Source of the DNA: Paenibacillus sp. LHD-117
GTDB lineage: Bacteria; Bacillota; Bacilli; Paenibacillales; Paenibacillaceae
Assembly: GCF_030929555.1 (NCBI RefSeq)
Contig: NZ_JAVFVT010000031.1
Span: 24,443-88,442 of the forward strand
Reading direction: 5' to 3'
Length of the DNA: 64,000 nt
Shown here: positions 51,904 to 59,896 of the stretch, piece by piece
Layout: each line of letters begins with the position of its first letter
Position numbering within the stretch: position 1 is the first letter of the stretch
The notes under the pieces: generated by a model
Told to the model about the DNA's origin: nothing
What the model saw: only the letters and a program-made list of their open reading frames with translations
Database searches by the model: none
Position numbers and translations under genes: made by a program

Positions 51904-52269
51904 ATGGCATATCAAAAATTGGGACGTGACGCAAGCGCGCGGAAAGCATTGTTCCGTGACCTCGTTACTGATCTGTTCCTGTATGAGCGTATTCAAACGA
52001 CTGAAGCTAAAGCGAAAGAGGTTCGTTCTATCGCTGAGAAGCTGATCACGAAAGCGAAAAAAGGTGATCTTCATGCTCGTCGTCAAGTTGCAGCTTACGT
52101 GCGTCGCGAATCCGTAAACGGTGAGCAAGACGCAATCCAAAAGCTGTTCTCCGAACTGGCTACCCGTTATTCGGAGCGTGCAGGTGGATACACGCGTATC
52201 CTGAAGCTTGGACCACGTCGCGGCGACGCCGCGCCTATGGTTTACCTTGAGCTGGTTGACCGCGCGTAA
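51904..52269 (+). CDS. rplQ: 50S ribosomal protein L17
   Basis: A 121-residue L17 (MAYQKLGRDASARKALFRDL; YERIQTTEAKAKEVRSIAEK). The ATG follows GGGAGGGG. It is the last gene of the superoperon; a terminator follows. Confidence 0.98.
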   Translation: MAYQKLGRDASARKALFRDLVTDLFLYERIQTTEAKAKEVRSIAEKLITKAKKGDLHARRQVAAYVRRESVNGEQDAIQKLFSELATRYSERAGGYTRILKLGPRRGDAAPMVYLELVDRA

Positions 52270-52281
52270 CACTTTTGAAGA

Positions 52282-52310
52282 AAGGGTGGACCCTTGAGGC
52301 CACCTTTTTT
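52282..52310 (+). terminator. Terminator after rplQ
   Basis: GGTGG (52283-52287) plus CC pairs with GG plus CCACC (52298-52302), with one bulged A, followed by seven Ts. Confidence 0.88.
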
Positions 52311-52356
52311 TATTTTTGAAGCAAGGATGCAATGAGTGATGGGCAGGAGGAACGGC

Positions 52357-53157
52357 ATGCGGAATATCGGCGTTAAAGTAAGTTATGACGGGAGCGGATT
52401 TAACGGGTTTCAGTCGCAGCCCTATGGAAGAACCGTACAAGACGAAATCGAGAAAGCGATCCACCATCTAACCGGCGAGAAGATCGTGATTATCGGATCG
52501 GGACGTACGGATGCCGGCGTACATGCGATGGGGCAGGTATTCAACTTCCACACGGCTTCGACGATTCCTACGGAACGATGGGCGATTGCGCTGAATACGC
52601 GGCTGCCGAAGGATATTATTATTCTGGACGCATGGGACGTGCCGATGGAGTTTCACTCCAGACGTTCGGCCAAACGCAAGACATATCGTTATACCATCGA
52701 GACGGATAAATTCCCGGACGTGTTCGCCAGGTCATACCGCTTCCATCACCCCACGAAGCTGAACGTGGCCGCGATGGAGGAAGGCCTTGCCTACCTGGTA
52801 GGCACGCATGACTTTACTTCCTACACCTCTATTCATTCCACCAAGCCCCATCATATCCGGACGATCTATGAAGCGTATTTCAGGCAGGAGGGCGGCGCTC
52901 TCCATATGTATATCACGGGCAACGGCTTCTTGTACAACATGGTGCGCGTCATTATGGGTACGCTGCTTTGGGTGGGACAAGGCAAGCTGAAGCCGGGGGA
53001 CATGAACCGGATCCTGGAAGGCAAGTCGAGGTCGCTTGCCGGACCGACGGCGATGGCGCATGGCCTGATGCTGATGGATGTGGAGTACGGCGATTGGAGC
53101 GGTCCGGTTGCACCGAGCTTCGACGAGTCATCGCAGATCGACGAGGACGAGGAATAA
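52357..53157 (+). CDS. truA: tRNA pseudouridine(38-40) synthase TruA
   Basis: A 266-residue TruA that isomerises uridines 38-40 of the anticodon stem. The catalytic Asp52 lies in IIGSGRTDAGVHAMGQVFNF. The conserved KTYRYTI-type strand (RKTYRYTIETD) and FLYNMVRVIMGTLLWVG follow. The ATG at 52357 (MRNIGVKVSYDG) follows GGCAGGAGG. In many Bacillales ecfA1, ecfA2 and ecfT lie between rplQ and truA; here they do not. Confidence 0.95.
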   Translation: MRNIGVKVSYDGSGFNGFQSQPYGRTVQDEIEKAIHHLTGEKIVIIGSGRTDAGVHAMGQVFNFHTASTIPTERWAIALNTRLPKDIIILDAWDVPMEFHSRRSAKRKTYRYTIETDKFPDVFARSYRFHHPTKLNVAAMEEGLAYLVGTHDFTSYTSIHSTKPHHIRTIYEAYFRQEGGALHMYITGNGFLYNMVRVIMGTLLWVGQGKLKPGDMNRILEGKSRSLAGPTAMAHGLMLMDVEYGDWSGPVAPSFDESSQIDEDEE

Positions 53158-53240
53158 ACCGAACATACGGGGGAATATGGCGATGTGAGGTACTATTTAA
53201 TCTCGTTAATCGTTAACCATGTCGATGATACAAGGTGAAA

Positions 53241-53266
53241 CGGCCAGCTTCGTTCGAAGCTAGCCG
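53241..53266. terminator. Hairpin between convergent truA and the SGD-repeat gene
   Basis: CGGC plus AGCTTCG (53241-53252) pairs with CGAAGCT plus GCCG (53255-53266) over a two-base loop, one mismatch. It can end transcription from both sides, although T tracts are poor. Confidence 0.7.
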
Positions 53267-53283
53267 CCGAAATTAATCATGTG

Positions 53284-54252
53284 TTATCTAAGAACGATGT
53301 CCCCGGAGCTCGTGCGAGCGCTTAGCTTCAGGTCCCCGGATCCGAACGAACCGTTCGCGTCGCTGTCTCCGTTTTTCCCCTGTTCGACGAAACCGTCCTT
53401 GCGGACGATACAGTCGCCTGAGCCGCTGCTGAATTGAACGGCAAGGGATTCGGGATCGCGGGACAAGTTGATGATAATATCGCCGCTTCCGGCCTTCAAA
53501 TCCGTGTTGTATTCCAAATCATCGGCGTTCAAACGAATGTCGCCCGACCCGGCTTCTCCGTTCAACTGCGCGACGCCGTCCTCGAGCGAGACATCGCCGC
53601 TGCGGATGTCGAATTGGATAAGATCGGCTTCATAACGATCGATGGTTAAGTCGCCGCTATTGTTCTCCAGTTCAACGGTTTTACCGGTCACTTCCTCGAG
53701 ACTGATATCGCCGCTGTTCGCAACAACCTTCAGGTTCGTTAAAGCCGTTATCGATTCGGCTTTAATGTCGCCGGAGTTCGTATTCAGCTCGGCGTTATTG
53801 AATTCGGCGGAGTCGATGGAGAGGTCGCCGCTGTTCAGCTCGGCAGAGAACGAATCCCATGTTTGATCGGGAAGCTCCACGGTCAACTTCACGTTCGACC
53901 AATTGAAGCCGATGTGAAATCCGTTGTTGGACTGAAGCGATAGCTTCAACGTATCGCCGTCTTCTTCGGCGCTTAACTGCAAGTCGTCGGCTTCGGCTTT
54001 GGTCGCACGGCCTTTGAGCGTGACGACGATGTCATCGCCGATTCCGCGGACGACATCAACGTCCAGGCTGTTCGATTCGATCTCGACGTTCAACAATCTA
54101 TCCGTAGCGAATGTTCGCTGTTCGTAAACCGGCTTCGTGAATCCCGAGAATATTCCGCTTAACGAGGTTTTGCCGTTGTTCATGAACAAGTAGAATAATG
54201 CGCATACCCCGAGGAGTACGAGCAGAGTACCGAGTGCTTTGTTTGCTTTCAT
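53284..54252 (-). CDS. Membrane-anchored SGD-repeat protein, DUF4097-like
   Basis: A 322-residue protein with one N-terminal membrane anchor (ALGTLLVLLGVCALFYLFM). From about residue 140 it carries ten SGD turns about 13-25 residues apart (NSGDLSI, NSGDIKA, NSGDISL, NSGDLTI, RSGDVSL, GSGDIRL, GSGDIII, GSGDCIV, GSGDLKL, SSGDIVL), a pattern that predicts a right-handed beta solenoid as in the DUF4097 family. The ATG at 54252 follows TTAGGAG on the minus strand. It is outward-facing and probably surface-associated; the function is unknown. It lies between truA and rplM, opposite to all neighbours. Confidence 0.85.
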   Translation of the reverse strand: MKANKALGTLLVLLGVCALFYLFMNNGKTSLSGIFSGFTKPVYEQRTFATDRLLNVEIESNSLDVDVVRGIGDDIVVTLKGRATKAEADDLQLSAEEDGDTLKLSLQSNNGFHIGFNWSNVKLTVELPDQTWDSFSAELNSGDLSIDSAEFNNAELNTNSGDIKAESITALTNLKVVANSGDISLEEVTGKTVELENNSGDLTIDRYEADLIQFDIRSGDVSLEDGVAQLNGEAGSGDIRLNADDLEYNTDLKAGSGDIIINLSRDPESLAVQFSSGSGDCIVRKDGFVEQGKNGDSDANGSFGSGDLKLSARTSSGDIVLR

Positions 54253-54596
54253 GATTATAACTCTCCTAACTTATATGGGCTTGTTGCCGCATCGACTTGC
54301 GGCGCTTTCGATGTTCTTATTGTAGCAATGGAGCATCGCCGTTGAAACGGCCTGTTGGCGTACTTGACTGCTGGCCTTAGGTCTAGTCGGGCGGTTGCTC
54401 GGGAGCTAAAGGAATTAACAAAAACGACTTGCACTTCACTAGGCTTTATAGTAGAATATAACTTGTGCTTTCTAAGTGGCTCTCCCACAGCCCCGACTTA
54501 GAATGGCCGCAACCGTAAGTTCCAACCACGAATAACAAACCAACGGCAACGTTGTTATAAAAACGATTAACGTAACAGAATTAAGGAGGATCATCC
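54253..54596 (+). promoter_or_regulatory. rplM promoter and probable L13 leader
   Basis: TTGCAC (54429-54434), 17 bases, TAGAAT (54452-54457) is a good promoter. The roughly 135-nt leader has TTCTAAGT (54470-54477) pairing with ACTTAGAA (54496-54503), an inner GTGG/CCAC, and ATAACAA/TTGTTAT just before the rplM site AAGGAGG. Its position agrees with the L13 leader of Bacillales, an autoregulatory RNA; I cannot confirm the motif by alignment. Confidence 0.55.
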
Positions 54597-55034
54597 ATGC
54601 GTACCACCTATATGGCTAAGCCGAATGAAGTTGAGCGTAAATGGTTCGTCATCGATGCGGAAGGCAAGACGCTCGGACGTCTGGCTAGCGAAGCTGCAAG
54701 CCTGATCCGCGGCAAACACAAACCGCAATTTACGCCTCACATCGACACTGGCGATTTCGTTGTTGTCATCAACGCTTCCAAGATCGTTCTGACAGGCAAC
54801 AAAATGGCTAACAAAAATTACTACCGTCACTCCATGCATCCAGGTGGCTTGAAAGTCACTCCTGCACACGAGATGGTGAAGAACAAGCCAGAGCGTATGA
54901 TTGAGCTGGCAGTGCACGGCATGTTGCCTAAGAACCGTCTGGGCAACCAAATGAAGCTTAAGCTGAAAGTCTACGCAGGTGCGGAACACCCACATCAAGC
55001 CCAAAACCCTGAAGTCTACGAGCTTCGCGGCTAA
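54597..55034 (+). CDS. rplM: 50S ribosomal protein L13
   Basis: A 145-residue L13 (MRTTYMAKPNEVERKWFVID; GKTLGRLASEAASLIRGKHK). The conserved PHIDTGDFVVVINASKIVLT and AVHGMLPKNRLGNQM are present. The ATG follows AAGGAGG. It is cotranscribed with rpsI 20 bp downstream. Confidence 0.98.
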   Translation: MRTTYMAKPNEVERKWFVIDAEGKTLGRLASEAASLIRGKHKPQFTPHIDTGDFVVVINASKIVLTGNKMANKNYYRHSMHPGGLKVTPAHEMVKNKPERMIELAVHGMLPKNRLGNQMKLKLKVYAGAEHPHQAQNPEVYELRG

Positions 55035-55054
55035 TAAAGAGGAGGACACGTTTC

Positions 55055-55447
55055 ATGGCTCAAGTGCAATACTATGGAACCGGTCGTCGTAAACACTCTG
55101 TTGCACGTGTACGTCTTGTGCCGGGTGAAGGACGAATCATTGTTAATAAACGCGATTTGAATGAATATTTCGGCTTGGAAACACTCAAGCTGATCGTAAA
55201 ACAACCGCTGAACCTGACTGATACATTGTCGAAGTACGATGTACTGGTTATCGCTAACGGCGGCGGCATGTCCGGCCAAGCTGGCGCTATCCGTCACGGC
55301 ATCTCCCGCGCTCTGCTCAAAGCAGATCCTGAGTTCCGTCCGGCTCTGAAGCGCGCAGGCTTCCTGACACGCGATCCGCGTATGAAAGAACGTAAAAAAT
55401 ACGGTCTTAAAGCGGCTCGTCGCGCACCACAGTTCTCGAAACGTTAA
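55055..55447 (+). CDS. rpsI: 30S ribosomal protein S9
   Basis: A 130-residue S9 (QVQYYGTGRRKHSVARVRLV). The C-terminal tail that touches P-site tRNA, RAPQFSKR, is intact. The ATG follows AGAGGAGG. Confidence 0.98.
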   Translation: MAQVQYYGTGRRKHSVARVRLVPGEGRIIVNKRDLNEYFGLETLKLIVKQPLNLTDTLSKYDVLVIANGGGMSGQAGAIRHGISRALLKADPEFRPALKRAGFLTRDPRMKERKKYGLKAARRAPQFSKR

Positions 55448-55454
55448 TTCAACG

Positions 55455-55497
55455 AAGATACCATCTTTGCTTTATGCAGAGGTGGTATCTTTTTTTT
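55455..55497 (+). terminator. Terminator of rplM-rpsI
   Basis: AAGATACCATCTTTGC (55455-55470) pairs with GCAGAGGTGGTATCTT (55476-55491), one of the longest stems in the window, followed by a run of Ts. Confidence 0.93.
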
Positions 55498-55623
55498 GCC
55501 ATTCTGACCGAAACGGTTGGATATAGGATGCTTAGGCTGAAGCGGAGATATGAAAAAATAGCAACTAGACAGGTGCGGAGGCGTCACGTTGCAAACTTTT
55601 CGTCATATTGGTGAAAAGAGGCA

Positions 55624-55652
55624 TTGAACATTCGGAAGGAAAGTCGTATAAT
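55624..55652 (+). promoter_or_regulatory. Probable sigma-A promoter of cysH-sat
   Basis: TTGAAC (55624-55629), 17 bases, TATAAT (55647-55652). The leader is only about 45 nt, too short for the SAM riboswitch that precedes cysH in Bacillus subtilis. Confidence 0.7.
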
Positions 55653-55701
55653 CGATAATACAGACTACTTTACTTGGAATTAAAGACGGAGGTTACGACC
55701 C

Positions 55702-56397
55702 ATGAACTTGTTTGAGAAAGAAGCGCTTATCGCGCAGAAGGCTGTTGAGCTCGAGAATGCATCGCCGGAAGACATTATCCGTTTCGCTGTCGAGACGTTC
55801 CCGAATATTACATTCGCATGCAGTTTCGGTGCCGAGGACGTCGTTCTGGTGGATATGCTCCAGAAGATTAGCCCGAAGACAGACATCTTCTATTTGGATA
55901 CGGACTTCCACTTCAAGGAAACGTACGAGACGCGCGACAAGCTTGCCGAAGTTTACCCAGGCATTCCGTTCGTGGAAGTAAAACCGGAAATAACACCTGA
56001 AGAGCAAGCTGCTCAGTTTGGCGACGAACTGTGGAAGACCGACGCCAACAAGTGCTGCGATATCCGCAAAGTACAACCGTTGACGAAAATTCTTTCCAAG
56101 TACGAAGCTTGGATTACAGGCATTAGACGCGATCAGGCTCCGACTCGCGCGAACGCGAAGAAAATCGAATACGACGTGAAATTCGGCCTCGTGAAATTTA
56201 ATCCGATCGCAAACTGGACGACAGAAGATGTATGGAACTACATCCGCGAGAATAACGTCGTTTACAATCCGCTTCATGACCAGAACTATCCGAGCATCGG
56301 CTGCGAATATTGCACGCGCAAGGTTATGCCGGGCGAAGATCCGCGCGCAGGACGCTGGTCGGGCCAAGAGAAGACGGAATGCGGATTGCATAAGTAA
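55702..56397 (+). CDS. cysH: Adenylylsulfate (APS/PAPS) reductase
   Basis: A 231-residue CysH of the assimilatory sulfate pathway, reducing (P)APS to sulfite with thioredoxin. The nucleotide-binding region is FACSFGAEDVVLVDML. The cysteine pairs KCCDIRKV and GCEYCTRKV that bind a 4Fe-4S cluster are present, as is the catalytic ECGLH at the C-terminus; the cluster cysteines suggest an APS-type reductase. The ATG follows GGAGG. It is paired with sat, the preceding step of the pathway. Confidence 0.94.
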   Translation: MNLFEKEALIAQKAVELENASPEDIIRFAVETFPNITFACSFGAEDVVLVDMLQKISPKTDIFYLDTDFHFKETYETRDKLAEVYPGIPFVEVKPEITPEEQAAQFGDELWKTDANKCCDIRKVQPLTKILSKYEAWITGIRRDQAPTRANAKKIEYDVKFGLVKFNPIANWTTEDVWNYIRENNVVYNPLHDQNYPSIGCEYCTRKVMPGEDPRAGRWSGQEKTECGLHK

Positions 56398-56456
56398 ATA
56401 AACAACGATAGACAACATACATGAATAACTAACTTTTTAGGAGGCATTATTCGATT

Positions 56457-57623
56457 ATGAGTCAAATTGCTCCTCATGGCGGCGAACTGGTGAACCGCAT
56501 CGCCGCTGGCGAACAACGCGAAGCGCTGCTGACGGAAGCCGCGCTGCTGAATCCGATCGTGATCAACACATGGACGATCTCCGACCTCGACCTAATCGGC
56601 GTGGGCGCGTTCTCGCCGCTTACCGGATTTTTGAACGAAGAAGATTATCATTCCGTCGTTGGGCAGATGCGCCTGGCGAACGGGACGGTATGGAGCATTC
56701 CGATCACGTTATCCGTGAACGAAACCAAGGCGGCTGAGCTGCAAGTAGGCGAACGCGCTGCATTGATCGGCGAAGACGGCATTACGTACGGCATCATTAA
56801 CGTCGAAAGCATCTATACAGTAGATCAAAAGGTTGAAGCGGTTAATGTCTTTAAAACGGATGATCTGGCGCATCCAGGCGTTCAGAAGCTGCTTGAGCGT
56901 TCCAATATTTACGTGGGCGGATCCATTACGGTGCTGAACCGTCCGCAGCCGGAAAAGTTCCAGGAGTTTTATTTTACCCCTTCGGAGACTCGCGGTTTGT
57001 TCGCAGATAAAGGCTGGAAGACGATTGTCGGCTTCCAGACGCGCAACCCTGTTCACCGTGCGCATGAATACATTCAGAAGACGGCGATGGAAATCGTCGA
57101 CGCTTTGTTCTTGAATCCGCTTGTCGGCGAGACGAAGTCGGATGACGTTCCCGCGAATGTCCGGATGAAAAGTTATCTGGCGCTGCTGGAAAACTATTAT
57201 CCGAAAGACCGCGTATTCCTCGGCGTATTCCCGGCGGCTATGCGTTATGCGGGACCACGCGAAGCGATCTTCCATGCCATCGTCCGCAAAAACTACGGCT
57301 GTACGCACTTCATCGTCGGCCGCGATCATGCCGGGGTAGGCGACTATTACGGCACGTACGAAGCGCAGGAATTGCTGAAGTCGATCCCTGCCGAAGACCT
57401 TGGCATTACGCCGCTGTACTTCGAACATAGCTTTTACTGCACGACGTGCGGCAACATGGCGACGACCAAAACTTGCCCGCATGGCAAGGAGTCGCATCTG
57501 ACGTTGTCCGGCACGAAGGTTCGCGCATTGCTGCGCGACGGCATCTGCCCGCCTCCGGAATTCTCTCGTCCGGAAGTGGCGAAGATTCTGATCGAAGGCA
57601 TGTCGGAGCAGCCTGTGGGCTAA
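56457..57623 (+). CDS. sat: Sulfate adenylyltransferase
   Basis: A 388-residue dissimilatory/assimilatory-type ATP sulfurylase (ATP + sulfate to APS). The active-site motifs are GFQTRNPVHRAHEYI (QxRN and HxxH) and VGRDHAGVGDYY. A cysteine cluster near the C-terminus (YCTTCGNMATTKTCPHGK) could bind zinc. The ATG follows TTAGGAGG. With cysH it converts sulfate to sulfite; sulfite reductase and APS kinase are not in the window. Confidence 0.96.
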   Translation: MSQIAPHGGELVNRIAAGEQREALLTEAALLNPIVINTWTISDLDLIGVGAFSPLTGFLNEEDYHSVVGQMRLANGTVWSIPITLSVNETKAAELQVGERAALIGEDGITYGIINVESIYTVDQKVEAVNVFKTDDLAHPGVQKLLERSNIYVGGSITVLNRPQPEKFQEFYFTPSETRGLFADKGWKTIVGFQTRNPVHRAHEYIQKTAMEIVDALFLNPLVGETKSDDVPANVRMKSYLALLENYYPKDRVFLGVFPAAMRYAGPREAIFHAIVRKNYGCTHFIVGRDHAGVGDYYGTYEAQELLKSIPAEDLGITPLYFEHSFYCTTCGNMATTKTCPHGKESHLTLSGTKVRALLRDGICPPPEFSRPEVAKILIEGMSEQPVG

Positions 57624-57633
57624 TCCGAGGCCA

Positions 57634-57682
57634 ATAAGAATATGCAATCTTCTATAGGCTCGGAATATTATAATATTCTTAT
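57634..57682 (+). other. Nested palindromes after sat
   Basis: ATAAGAATAT (57634-57643) pairs with ATATTCTTAT (57673-57682). Within the right arm, GAATATTATAATATTC (57663-57678) is a perfect 16-bp palindrome that would compete with the larger stem. The palindrome contains TATAAT and could also be an operator or promoter element. Confidence 0.5.
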
Positions 57683-57690
57683 GTGGTAAA

Positions 57691-57778
57691 AAACCATCTC
57701 GTCCCATATACATGAAGAGTGCGCTAGGCTTATCCAAGCCAAAGCCGCTGAACATGTACGGGAACGGGGTGGTTTTTT
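57691..57778 (+). terminator. Terminator whose 3' arm contains the cwlD ribosome-binding site
   Basis: AAACCATCTCGTCCC and TACATG (57691-57714) pair with CATGTA and GGGAACGGGGTGGTTT (57753-57775), with wobble pairs and small bulges; an inner hairpin GGCTT/AAGCC lies in the loop. A run of Ts (57773-57778) follows. The cwlD site GGGGTGG (57766-57772) lies in the 3' arm, 9 bases before the ATG. Confidence 0.8.
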
Positions 57779-57781
57779 GTG

Positions 57782-58576
57782 ATGCGTAGAATTCGTCGGC
57801 ATTTCGTGGTGTGGTTGACGATTAAGGGAACGCTTCGGATTACCGCGGCCATCGTGGTCCTCATCCTAACCGGGTTTCTCTTGCGCGAAAATTTGCCTTC
57901 ATCGAGTTCTTGGTCGTACTGGACGCTGCCGCTATCCGGCAAGACGATTGCAATAGATGCAGGACACGGCGGGGCGGACGGGGGAGCGGTAAGCAAGCAG
58001 GGGGCGGTGGAAAAGGATCTGAACCTTGCGATCGCGTTGAATCTCCGGGATTATTTGCAGCAAGCGGGGGCCATTGTCGTTATGACGCGCGAAGGGGACT
58101 ACGATCTGGCTTCGGGAGACGCGAATGCCTACAGCAAACGGAAGACGGAGGATTTGAAACGAAGGGCGGCTCTGATCGAAGAGAGCAAACCGGCGGCATT
58201 CATCAGCATACATATGAACAGTATACCTTCAGAGAAGTGGTCTGGCGCACAGACGTTTTATAATTCTTCGGCCCATCCCGATAACCGGCTGCTTGCCGCA
58301 TTCATTCAAGACGAAATCAAACGGAATCTGGAAAATACGACGCGCATCGCGGCAGTGAAGAAGGACGTCTACCTGCTCAAGGCGCTGCCGGATATTCCAA
58401 CCGCGCTCGTGGAAGTCGGTTTCTTATCCAATCCGGGAGAAGCGGCGCGTCTTGCGGATGCGGAATATCAGCGCCAGGTAGCGGCATCGATCTATCAAGG
58501 CATCCTTCGGTACACGTCGGGGGAGAAACTTAGCGGAAGTACGTCGGATGAAATCAAATTGCAGAATGGCGAGTAA
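57782..58576 (+). CDS. cwlD: N-acetylmuramoyl-L-alanine amidase CwlD
   Basis: A 264-residue Amidase_3 enzyme needed to make muramic-delta-lactam in the spore cortex. It has an N-terminal membrane anchor (AAIVVLILTGFLL). The zinc ligands are His in IDAGHGGADGG, Glu in VEKDLNLAI and His in FISIHMNS, and the catalytic Glu lies in LVEVGFLSNPGEA. The ATG at 57782 is preferred over the GTG three bases earlier by spacing. It acts with the deacetylase PdaA; PdaB lies nearby at 61571. The site for translation initiation is buried in an upstream hairpin. Confidence 0.94.
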   Translation: MRRIRRHFVVWLTIKGTLRITAAIVVLILTGFLLRENLPSSSSWSYWTLPLSGKTIAIDAGHGGADGGAVSKQGAVEKDLNLAIALNLRDYLQQAGAIVVMTREGDYDLASGDANAYSKRKTEDLKRRAALIEESKPAAFISIHMNSIPSEKWSGAQTFYNSSAHPDNRLLAAFIQDEIKRNLENTTRIAAVKKDVYLLKALPDIPTALVEVGFLSNPGEAARLADAEYQRQVAASIYQGILRYTSGEKLSGSTSDEIKLQNGE

Positions 58577-58610
58577 AAAGACGGATATAGTGGATGTATG
58601 ATCCACGTGC

Positions 58611-58640
58611 TGCAGACGAGACATTAAGCTATGTTATAAT
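58611..58640 (+). promoter_or_regulatory. Possible promoter of salA
   Basis: TATAAT at 58635-58640 is good; the best -35, TGCAGA (58611-58616, spacing 18), is weak. Confidence 0.4.
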
Positions 58641-58680
58641 AGGGGATATTGCGATTTAAATAAAGGTGGGACTTAAGCAT

Positions 58681-59805
58681 ATGTTAACACGCGAACAAGC
58701 CATCGAAGCCATCGAGCACGTGATGGCCGAACAATATCGCGCGGAAGGCGTCACCTTCCGCGACGTCATGGTCCGGAACCGTCAAGTATCGTTGACGGTT
58801 CTCGAAGCGAGCGCGGCTGCGCAGCCCGCGCTCGAGGCCTCGCTGCGCGAGGCCCTGGCGCGCCTCGGCGCCGAAACCGTGCATTGCCGGTTTCGGAGCG
58901 CCGAGGGCGCGCCTGCGGCAGCGCCGGGCGGGGACGCCCCAGCGCAGCCACAGGCGCAGCAGGCGCCGGGAGGCGGAGCCGGCGCCACCAAGACGGGCCC
59001 TGCCGTGCAAGGGCACGGGGCCGGTCTGGCCAGCCCGCTGCTGGCGCCTGGCAGCGGGACCGAATTCATCGCCGTCGCGAGCGGCAAGGGCGGCGTCGGC
59101 AAGAGCACGGTGACCGTCAACTTGGCGGTCGCCTTGGCCAGGAAAGGCAAGCGCGTCGGCATTATCGACGCGGACATCTACGGCTTCAGCGTGCCCGATA
59201 TGATGGGCATCGAAGAGCGGCCGCAGGTCGTGAACGATCGGGTCATCCCGATCGAGCGGTTCGGCGTGAAGGTGATCTCGATGGGTTTCTTCGTCGAGGA
59301 CAACAGCCCGATCGTGTGGCGGGGGCCGATGCTCGGCAAAATGCTTCGCAACTTCTTCCAAGAGATCGAGTGGGGAGAGCTTGACTACCTGCTGCTGGAT
59401 CTACCGCCCGGAACGGGGGATGTGGCGCTCGACGTGCACCAGATCATTCCGCAGAGCAAGGAAATCATCGTTACGACGCCTCACGCGACGGCTGCTTTCG
59501 TAGCCGCGAGAGCAGGGGCGATGGCCATCAAGACGGAACACGAGATCATCGGCGTCGTGGAGAATATGTCGTATTACGTGTCGAAGTCGGGGGAGAAGGA
59601 GTACGTCTTCGGCCGCGGCGGCGGCGCCCGCCTTGCGGAGACGCTGCATTGCGACCTGATGGCGCAAATTCCGCTCGGCGCGCCGGACAATCATGTTTCG
59701 GAGCCTGATTTCTCGCCGTCGGTGTATAAGGCCGATTCCGAAACGGGTGCGATGTACCTTGAGCTGGCGGACAGCGTAATCGCCCGGGTCGAACGTTCCC
59801 GCTAA
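58681..59805 (+). CDS. salA: Mrp/NBP35-family P-loop ATPase, SalA-like
   Basis: A 374-residue protein. Residues 1-70 form a MIP18/DUF59-type domain (LTREQAIEAIEHVMAEQYRA). Residues about 78-120 are an Ala/Pro/Gly/Gln linker encoded by very GC-rich DNA. The rest is a deviant-Walker ATPase (ASGKGGVGKSTVTVNLA; DYLLLDLPPGTGDVALDVHQ). The CxxC that carries Fe-S in Mrp/ApbC is missing: ENMSYYVSKSGEKEYVFGRG has no cysteine. That matches B. subtilis SalA, a regulator of scoC, and its cwlD-salA-gerD context. An Fe-S carrier role is therefore unlikely. Confidence 0.88.
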   Translation: MLTREQAIEAIEHVMAEQYRAEGVTFRDVMVRNRQVSLTVLEASAAAQPALEASLREALARLGAETVHCRFRSAEGAPAAAPGGDAPAQPQAQQAPGGGAGATKTGPAVQGHGAGLASPLLAPGSGTEFIAVASGKGGVGKSTVTVNLAVALARKGKRVGIIDADIYGFSVPDMMGIEERPQVVNDRVIPIERFGVKVISMGFFVEDNSPIVWRGPMLGKMLRNFFQEIEWGELDYLLLDLPPGTGDVALDVHQIIPQSKEIIVTTPHATAAFVAARAGAMAIKTEHEIIGVVENMSYYVSKSGEKEYVFGRGGGARLAETLHCDLMAQIPLGAPDNHVSEPDFSPSVYKADSETGAMYLELADSVIARVERSR

Positions 59806-59811
59806 ACAATC

Positions 59812-59896
59812 AAAGCCCGGAGAGCTATTCGTCCGGTTCGATTCGACGTCCATCGACGCCGATCCGGACCGAACCGATAAGCTTCCGGGCTTTTTG
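59812..59896. terminator. Terminator shared by convergent salA and gerD
   Basis: AAAGCCCGGA plus AGCT (59812-59825) pairs with AGCT plus CCGGGCTTT (59880-59893), with inner pairing between the GTCCGGTTCG and GGACCGAACC stretches. T and A tracts lie on both sides. Confidence 0.85.

Noticed and set aside
55500..55701. SAM riboswitch before cysH
   Set aside because: I looked for the S-box elements expected by analogy with B. subtilis; neither the elements nor enough leader length are present.
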